The notes under the pieces were generated by a model. It searched no databases, was not told the origin of the DNA, and saw only the letters and a program-made list of their open reading frames with translations. A stretch of DNA of 23,875 bases from CALCTE01 sp045627885 (lineage in GTDB: Bacteria > Bacillota > Clostridia > Oscillospirales > CAG-272). The DNA lies in contig JAZQOM010000072.1 in NCBI GenBank assembly GCA_045627885.1, forward strand, positions 1 through 23,875, read 5' to 3'. The translations under genes and the position numbers were made by a program. The first letter of the stretch is position 1; each line of letters starts with the position of its first letter. Below are positions 20,524 to 23,875 of the stretch, piece after piece.

Positions 20524-21750
20524 ATGAAGAAAAAAGCAGCACTCATACTTGCCGTTTTGCTTGCAATTTCCGCTTCGTGCCTTTCGGCTTGCGGGAATAA
20601 GGACGGCGAAAATTACGGTGAGAACATAATAGATACATCACTGACGGCGGAAGACGAAAAGGCTTATGCCGTGGCGGTAACGGATTTTGCGTTAAAGCTC
20701 ACGGGCAGAATGTATTCAAATAAAAACCTGCTTTTGTCGCCGCTTTCGGCGTATACGGCACTTTCCGTTTGCTCAAACGGAGCACGCGGTCAGACAGCCG
20801 CTCAGCTCAAAAAGGCGCTGGGACTTGATACGGACGCTCTCAACGCAGCATCCGCGAAATATATCAAAAAAACCATGGCGGACGAAAGTCCGGTAAAGTC
20901 GGCAAATTCCGTCTGGTATAAAAGCGGAGAAATAAAAATCAGCGACGGCTTTGCGAAGATTTGCTCGGACTACTACGGCGCGCAGTTGAAAAAAGAGGCG
21001 TTTGACGAAAAGACGCGCGGCGCGATGAATTCGTGGATATACGAAAACACCGACGGTAAGATAAAAAACGCCGTCGAATCAATAAACAAAAGCGATGTTC
21101 TTTACATAATAAATACGCTTTGCTTCGAATCTTCGTGGAGCGATGTATATAACGGCACGGTTGACGGAGTATTCACGGACGCGTCGGGCAACAGACAGAA
21201 GATAGATTATCTTGCCTCCGAGGAGCATAATTACATTGTCACCGAGAAAGGCTACGGCTTTGAAAAGAGCTATCTCAACGGAAAATACGCATTTGTCGCC
21301 ATGCTTCCCGCTGACGGAGTAACGCTGTCGGAATTCGTTATGACGCTTGATGCCGACGAATTCATAAAGGCGGTAACACTGCCGAAGGAGGAGAGAGTAG
21401 TCGCAAGACTGCCGAAATTCACGGTAAGCGACGACCTGATTCTCAATGACGCGGCAGTAAATATGGGCATAAGCGATTTGTTCGACTCCGAAAAATGCGA
21501 CCTTTCCGCTATGGGAGCGCCCAAGCACGGCAATATATGCGTTGCGAGAATCATACACAAAACATATATAAATGTGTGCGAAAAGGGAACTGATGCCGCG
21601 GCGGCGACGATAATCACCACGAGAAACGGAACATCCGTATCCGACAGAGAGCCGATAACGGTAACGCTTGACCGCCCGTTTTTCTATGCGATAATAGATT
21701 CGCAGAACGGAATTCCGCTCTTTACGGGAATTTTGAATCATGTAGAATAA
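20524..21750 (+). CDS. Serpin-family protease inhibitor, lipoprotein
   Basis: This 408-residue serpin is attached to the outer face of the membrane. A lipobox LSAC places the lipidated cysteine at residue 23. Serpin landmarks follow in order: LLLSPLSAYTALSVCSNGA (69-87) with GQTAAQL, INTLCFESSW (196-205, usually N..yFkg.W), LPKFTV (296-301), the hinge EKGTDAAAAT (353-362), and DRPFFYAI (383-390). The hinge has small residues at P12-P9, as in inhibitory serpins that trap proteases. Counting 17 from Glu353, the scissile bond falls at Gly369-Thr370, with Arg367 two positions before. The target protease is unknown. AGGAG precedes the ATG, but a terminator lies immediately upstream. Confidence 0.93.
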   Translation: MKKKAALILAVLLAISASCLSACGNKDGENYGENIIDTSLTAEDEKAYAVAVTDFALKLTGRMYSNKNLLLSPLSAYTALSVCSNGARGQTAAQLKKALGLDTDALNAASAKYIKKTMADESPVKSANSVWYKSGEIKISDGFAKICSDYYGAQLKKEAFDEKTRGAMNSWIYENTDGKIKNAVESINKSDVLYIINTLCFESSWSDVYNGTVDGVFTDASGNRQKIDYLASEEHNYIVTEKGYGFEKSYLNGKYAFVAMLPADGVTLSEFVMTLDADEFIKAVTLPKEERVVARLPKFTVSDDLILNDAAVNMGISDLFDSEKCDLSAMGAPKHGNICVARIIHKTYINVCEKGTDAAAATIITTRNGTSVSDREPITVTLDRPFFYAIIDSQNGIPLFTGILNHVE

Positions 21751-21754
21751 ATAT

Positions 21755-21782
21755 AAAAAGGTCGGATTTTACCGACCTTTTT
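21755..21782. terminator. Shared bidirectional terminator of serpin and DtxR genes
   Basis: AAAAAGGTCGG (21755-21765) pairs with CCGACCTTTTT (21772-21782), loop ATTTTA. It serves both convergent genes; the minus-strand stop codon lies in its loop. Confidence 0.88.
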
Positions 21783-22146
21783 CAATTATGCTTATTTGTT
21801 TTTTTATGGCTTCGAATGATTCATCGCTTATGTCGTGCTCTATTTTGCAGGCATCGTCCGCGGCGGTGCTTTCGCAAACGCCGATGAGCCGCAGATATTT
21901 TGTCAGCGCGGTATGACGCTCATATATTTTTTCCGCCTTTTCAAGGCCCGCGTCCGTCAGCGTCAAGGAGCCGTCGGCATCAACATTGACAAAGCCGCCG
22001 CTTTTGAGGATGGCGACCGCTCTGCTGACGCTCGGCTTTGAAAAGCCCATATAGTCGCAGACATCAATCGAACGCACCTTTTCCTTTTCACGCGACAGAA
22101 TGAGAATCGTTTCAAGATACATTTCTCCCGATTCGCGTACGCTCAT
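21769..22146 (-). CDS. DtxR-family metal-dependent repressor, iron-type ligands
   Basis: This 125-residue regulator has a winged helix (about 1-65) and a helical metal-binding/dimerisation domain (66-125); the SH3-like third domain of DtxR is absent. Aligned by eye with characterised members, the primary site residues are Met9, Cys100, Glu103 and His104, with His78 for the second site. That matches DtxR/IdeR (Met, Cys, Glu, His) and not manganese-specific MntR, which has Asp and Glu at the first two places. Iron sensing is therefore inferred. The start at 22146 has AAAGGAGG 7 nt upstream; a 14-residue longer start overlaps the promoter. No metal transporter is adjacent. Confidence 0.85.
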   Translation of the reverse strand: MSVRESGEMYLETILILSREKEKVRSIDVCDYMGFSKPSVSRAVAILKSGGFVNVDADGSLTLTDAGLEKAEKIYERHTALTKYLRLIGVCESTAADDACKIEHDISDESFEAIKKQISIIEKGR

Positions 22147-22166
22147 AAGCTCGCCTCCTTTATTCA

Positions 22167-22195
22167 ATGATATCACATTTTTCTTCAAAATTCAA
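22167..22195 (-). promoter_or_regulatory. Promoter of the DtxR-family gene
   Basis: On the minus strand, TTGAAT (22195-22190) and TATCAT (22172-22167) are 17 bp apart. It lies back to back with the trmO promoter, 15 bp away. Confidence 0.65.
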
Positions 22196-22209
22196 GTTAT
22201 ACCGCGTTA

Positions 22210-22238
22210 TTGCAATTTTCATTCAAAAATGCTACAAT
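22210..22238 (+). promoter_or_regulatory. Promoter of trmO
   Basis: TTGCAA (22210-22215), 17 bp, TACAAT (22233-22238). The ATG follows 26 bp later, after AAAAAGGAGAG. Confidence 0.65.
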
Positions 22239-22264
22239 CTGATAAACGGAAAAAGGAGAGCAAA

Positions 22265-22945
22265 ATGGAAATTTGTATGGAAAGCATAGCTCATATAGAA
22301 TGCGGATTTACGGAAAAGTTCGGCATTCCGAGACAGAGCGGCATAGTAGAAACGGAAGCAAGAATCGTGTTTGAGAAAAAATACGCCTCCGAGGACGCTG
22401 TCCGCGGACTTGAGGGATATTCTCATATATGGCTTTTGTGGCATTTTTCAAAGTCGGAAAAATCGGGCTTTCACACAACGGTTCGCCCACCGCGTCTGGG
22501 CGGAAATACGAGAATGGGAGTGTTTGCAACGCGCTCTCCGTTTCGTCCCAATCCGATAGGACTGTCGTCCGTAAAGCTCATACGAATCGAACACGATGCA
22601 AAGCTCGGCCCCGTCCTTATTGTCAGCGGAGCGGATATCTCCGATTCGACGCCGATATTCGACATAAAACCGTATCTTGCGTATACAGATTCGCATAGCG
22701 ACGCGGTATGCGGCTTTTCGGACGCCGTGGGCGGAGAGCTTCTTTCGGTCGAATTCCCCGAGGAGCTTTGTGTGGGAATCTCCGAAAAAACGGTTTCGGA
22801 GATAAAGGCGGTTGTAGCCGAAGACCCGCGCCCGTCGTATCAGGATGATGAGAACAGAGAATACGGATTTTCCTATTCGGGATATGAGATAAAATTCACC
22901 GTAACGGGAAGCACGGCGCATATCAAAGCCTGCTTCCGAAAATAA
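22265..22945 (+). CDS. trmO: tRNA (t6A37) methyltransferase TrmO
   Basis: TrmO (TsaA/YaeB) uses S-adenosylmethionine to N6-methylate the threonylcarbamoyl-adenosine at position 37 of ANN-decoding tRNAs. The 226 residues match the usual length. The core beta-barrel motifs are YSHIWLLWHF (52-61), TRSPFRPNPIGLSSV (89-103) and GADISDSTPIFDIKPYL (122-138). The start at 22265 follows AAGGAG by 6 nt; a longer frame back to 22100 runs through the divergent promoter and is not used. Confidence 0.93.
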   Translation: MEICMESIAHIECGFTEKFGIPRQSGIVETEARIVFEKKYASEDAVRGLEGYSHIWLLWHFSKSEKSGFHTTVRPPRLGGNTRMGVFATRSPFRPNPIGLSSVKLIRIEHDAKLGPVLIVSGADISDSTPIFDIKPYLAYTDSHSDAVCGFSDAVGGELLSVEFPEELCVGISEKTVSEIKAVVAEDPRPSYQDDENREYGFSYSGYEIKFTVTGSTAHIKACFRK

Positions 22946-22954
22946 AAAACTTCA

Positions 22955-22983
22955 TTGACACAAAGCTTTGCGAGTGTTAATAT
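22955..22983 (+). promoter_or_regulatory. Promoter of the TRIC-family gene
   Basis: A perfect TTGACA (22955-22960), 17 bp, TAATAT (22978-22983). The next gene starts 23 nt later. Confidence 0.8.
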
Positions 22984-23005
22984 GATACAAAAGAGGTGAA
23001 AACTT

Positions 23006-23644
23006 TTGGAAACACTTATAGATATATTCATTATGATAGGAACGGTATCGTTTGCCGTATCCGGTGCGCTCAAAGCGATAAAGTACGAGATGGATTTGTT
23101 CGGCGTCGCGATGCTTGCGCTGATAAATGCGGTCGGCGGCGGCGCAATAAGAGATATAATAATCGGAGAATTACCGCCCTCGGTTTTTGCAAATCCGATA
23201 TACCCGATAACCGCCATAGCGGTTGCGCTGATAGTATTTATCATCGCATATTTTACAAAGAAAATGTCAGATAAAGTCGAAAAAGCCGAAAAGCTCGTCT
23301 TGCTTTTCACCGATACGCTCGGACTTTCGATATTTACGGTAATAGGAATAAATACCGCGACGGGCGTCGGTATAACAAGCGTATCCGTGCTTCTCTTCGT
23401 CGGCGTAATAACGGGAACGGGCGGCGGAATTTTATCGGATATATTTTCGGGCATTGTCCCCAACATCTTCAGAAGGCATATATACGCCCTTGCGTCGATT
23501 ATCGGCGCCACAGCCGATATAATACTTTCAAGATACATACCCGCCACATCGGCGATGATAACGGGATTTGCGCTTGTGTTTGTAATTCGTATGCTTGCGG
23601 CATCGTTCAAATGGGACTTACCCAAGATAAAGAAGAATCAGTAA
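23006..23644 (+). CDS. TRIC/UPF0126 (YicG-like) membrane protein
   Basis: This 212-residue protein has about seven membrane helices in two homologous halves, as in the bacterial relatives of TRIC cation channels (UPF0126). Each half carries a glycine-rich kink: GGGAIRD at 44-50 and GTGGGILSD at 137-145. The C terminus is basic. The likely start is TTG at 23006, with GAGGTG 7 nt upstream; the next in-frame ATG lies inside the first helix. Prokaryotic members form trimeric cation-permeable pores, and some related proteins transport glycine; the substrate here is unknown. It is transcribed alone, and the hairpin and repeat element follow within 7 nt. Confidence 0.9.
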   Translation: METLIDIFIMIGTVSFAVSGALKAIKYEMDLFGVAMLALINAVGGGAIRDIIIGELPPSVFANPIYPITAIAVALIVFIIAYFTKKMSDKVEKAEKLVLLFTDTLGLSIFTVIGINTATGVGITSVSVLLFVGVITGTGGGILSDIFSGIVPNIFRRHIYALASIIGATADIILSRYIPATSAMITGFALVFVIRMLAASFKWDLPKIKKNQ

Positions 23645-23650
23645 AAAATA

Positions 23651-23677
23651 AGCGGCTTTGCGTAACGCAAACCCGCT
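23651..23677 (+). terminator. Terminator-like hairpin with its T-tract displaced by the repeat element
   Basis: AGCGG and CCGCT, then TTTGCG and CGCAAA, pair across one mismatch with a TAA loop; an A-rich tract precedes. No T-run follows, because the repeat element starts at the next base. The arrangement equals that at 13861-13879. Confidence 0.65.
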
Positions 23678-23875
23678 CAGACGGATGACAAACTTGCCTG
23701 ACCGACAGTTAATATGTATAAATGAGAACAGGCAAAAAACTTAATGTAAAACCAAAACTCTCACCAAAGCCGTAACTCAAAGACAGAAAAGTCGTAAAGA
23801 CGGGCAAAAATGCCCGTCTTTACCTGTCTTTATCCGATTTTGTCCTCTGTCGTACGCTTGTACGCCGACGACGAC
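23678..23875 (+). mobile_element. Hairpin-rich element, copy 2 (cut by window edge)
   Basis: The 198 visible bases match copy 1 (13880-14078) with one 1-nt indel and two substitutions, in the same orientation and from the same first base (CAGACGG). The terminator-like 13-bp stem with its AAAA loop, the outer AAAGACAG/CTGTCTTT pair, the TGCCTG/CAGGCA pair and the GTAC/GTAC hairpin are all conserved. One substitution (A to G) falls in the loop of the last hairpin. The right end lies outside the window. Confidence 0.85.

Overview
The window looks like a chromosomal segment of an endospore-forming Clostridia bacterium, most likely of the gut Oscillospirales/Ruminococcaceae type. The evidence is the yabP-yabQ-divIC sporulation/division trio, a TrpR-like YerC regulator heading a histidine operon, the short HisG plus HisZ arrangement, good AGGAGG-type ribosome sites and many TTGACA/TATAAT promoters. 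The genus assignment is inference; no rRNA or tRNA gene is visible.

Bases 1-2600 are an accessory region. A secreted, membrane-anchored protein is followed by three precursor-like peptides that share an almost identical N-terminal leader ending in Gly-Gly but have unrelated C-terminal cores (108, 68 and 86 aa). Between and after them lie two small membrane proteins that could be immunity partners, a duplicated fragment of the anchor gene's 3' end, and four copies of a self-palindromic repeat. No maturation enzyme or exporter is in view. Bases 2600-5450 hold a structured intergenic repeat, a minus-strand hypothetical protein, a dicarboxylate/amino-acid symporter-like protein with an extra N-terminal cytosolic domain, and a small helical protein.

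Bases 5534-13838 form one tightly packed operon: yerC, a hisZ-hisG fusion, hisD, hisC, hisB, hisH, hisA, hisF, hisIE and a PHP histidinol-phosphatase. Together these supply every step from PRPP + ATP to histidine. Most junctions overlap by 1-7 nt. The phosphatase is short at its C terminus.

Just after it sits a 263-bp noncoding, hairpin-rich element. It is flanked by an exact 19-bp duplication of a hairpin, and removing the element and one duplicate restores a canonical 10-bp-stem intrinsic terminator. A second copy (3 differences over 199 nt) begins right after another terminator-like hairpin at the right edge of the window. This is direct evidence for a small mobile element that targets transcription terminators, and it is the main discovery candidate.

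Bases 14194-16344 encode a three-gene signalling operon: an HD alarmone-hydrolase-like protein, a STAS domain fused to a phosphotransferase/kinase, and a free STAS protein. Then come a class B sortase, prfB without the usual programmed frameshift, a small acidic membrane protein, yabP-yabQ-divIC behind a plausible sigma-E promoter, a serpin lipoprotein, a minus-strand DtxR-type regulator with iron-type ligands, trmO, and a TRIC/UPF0126 membrane protein.
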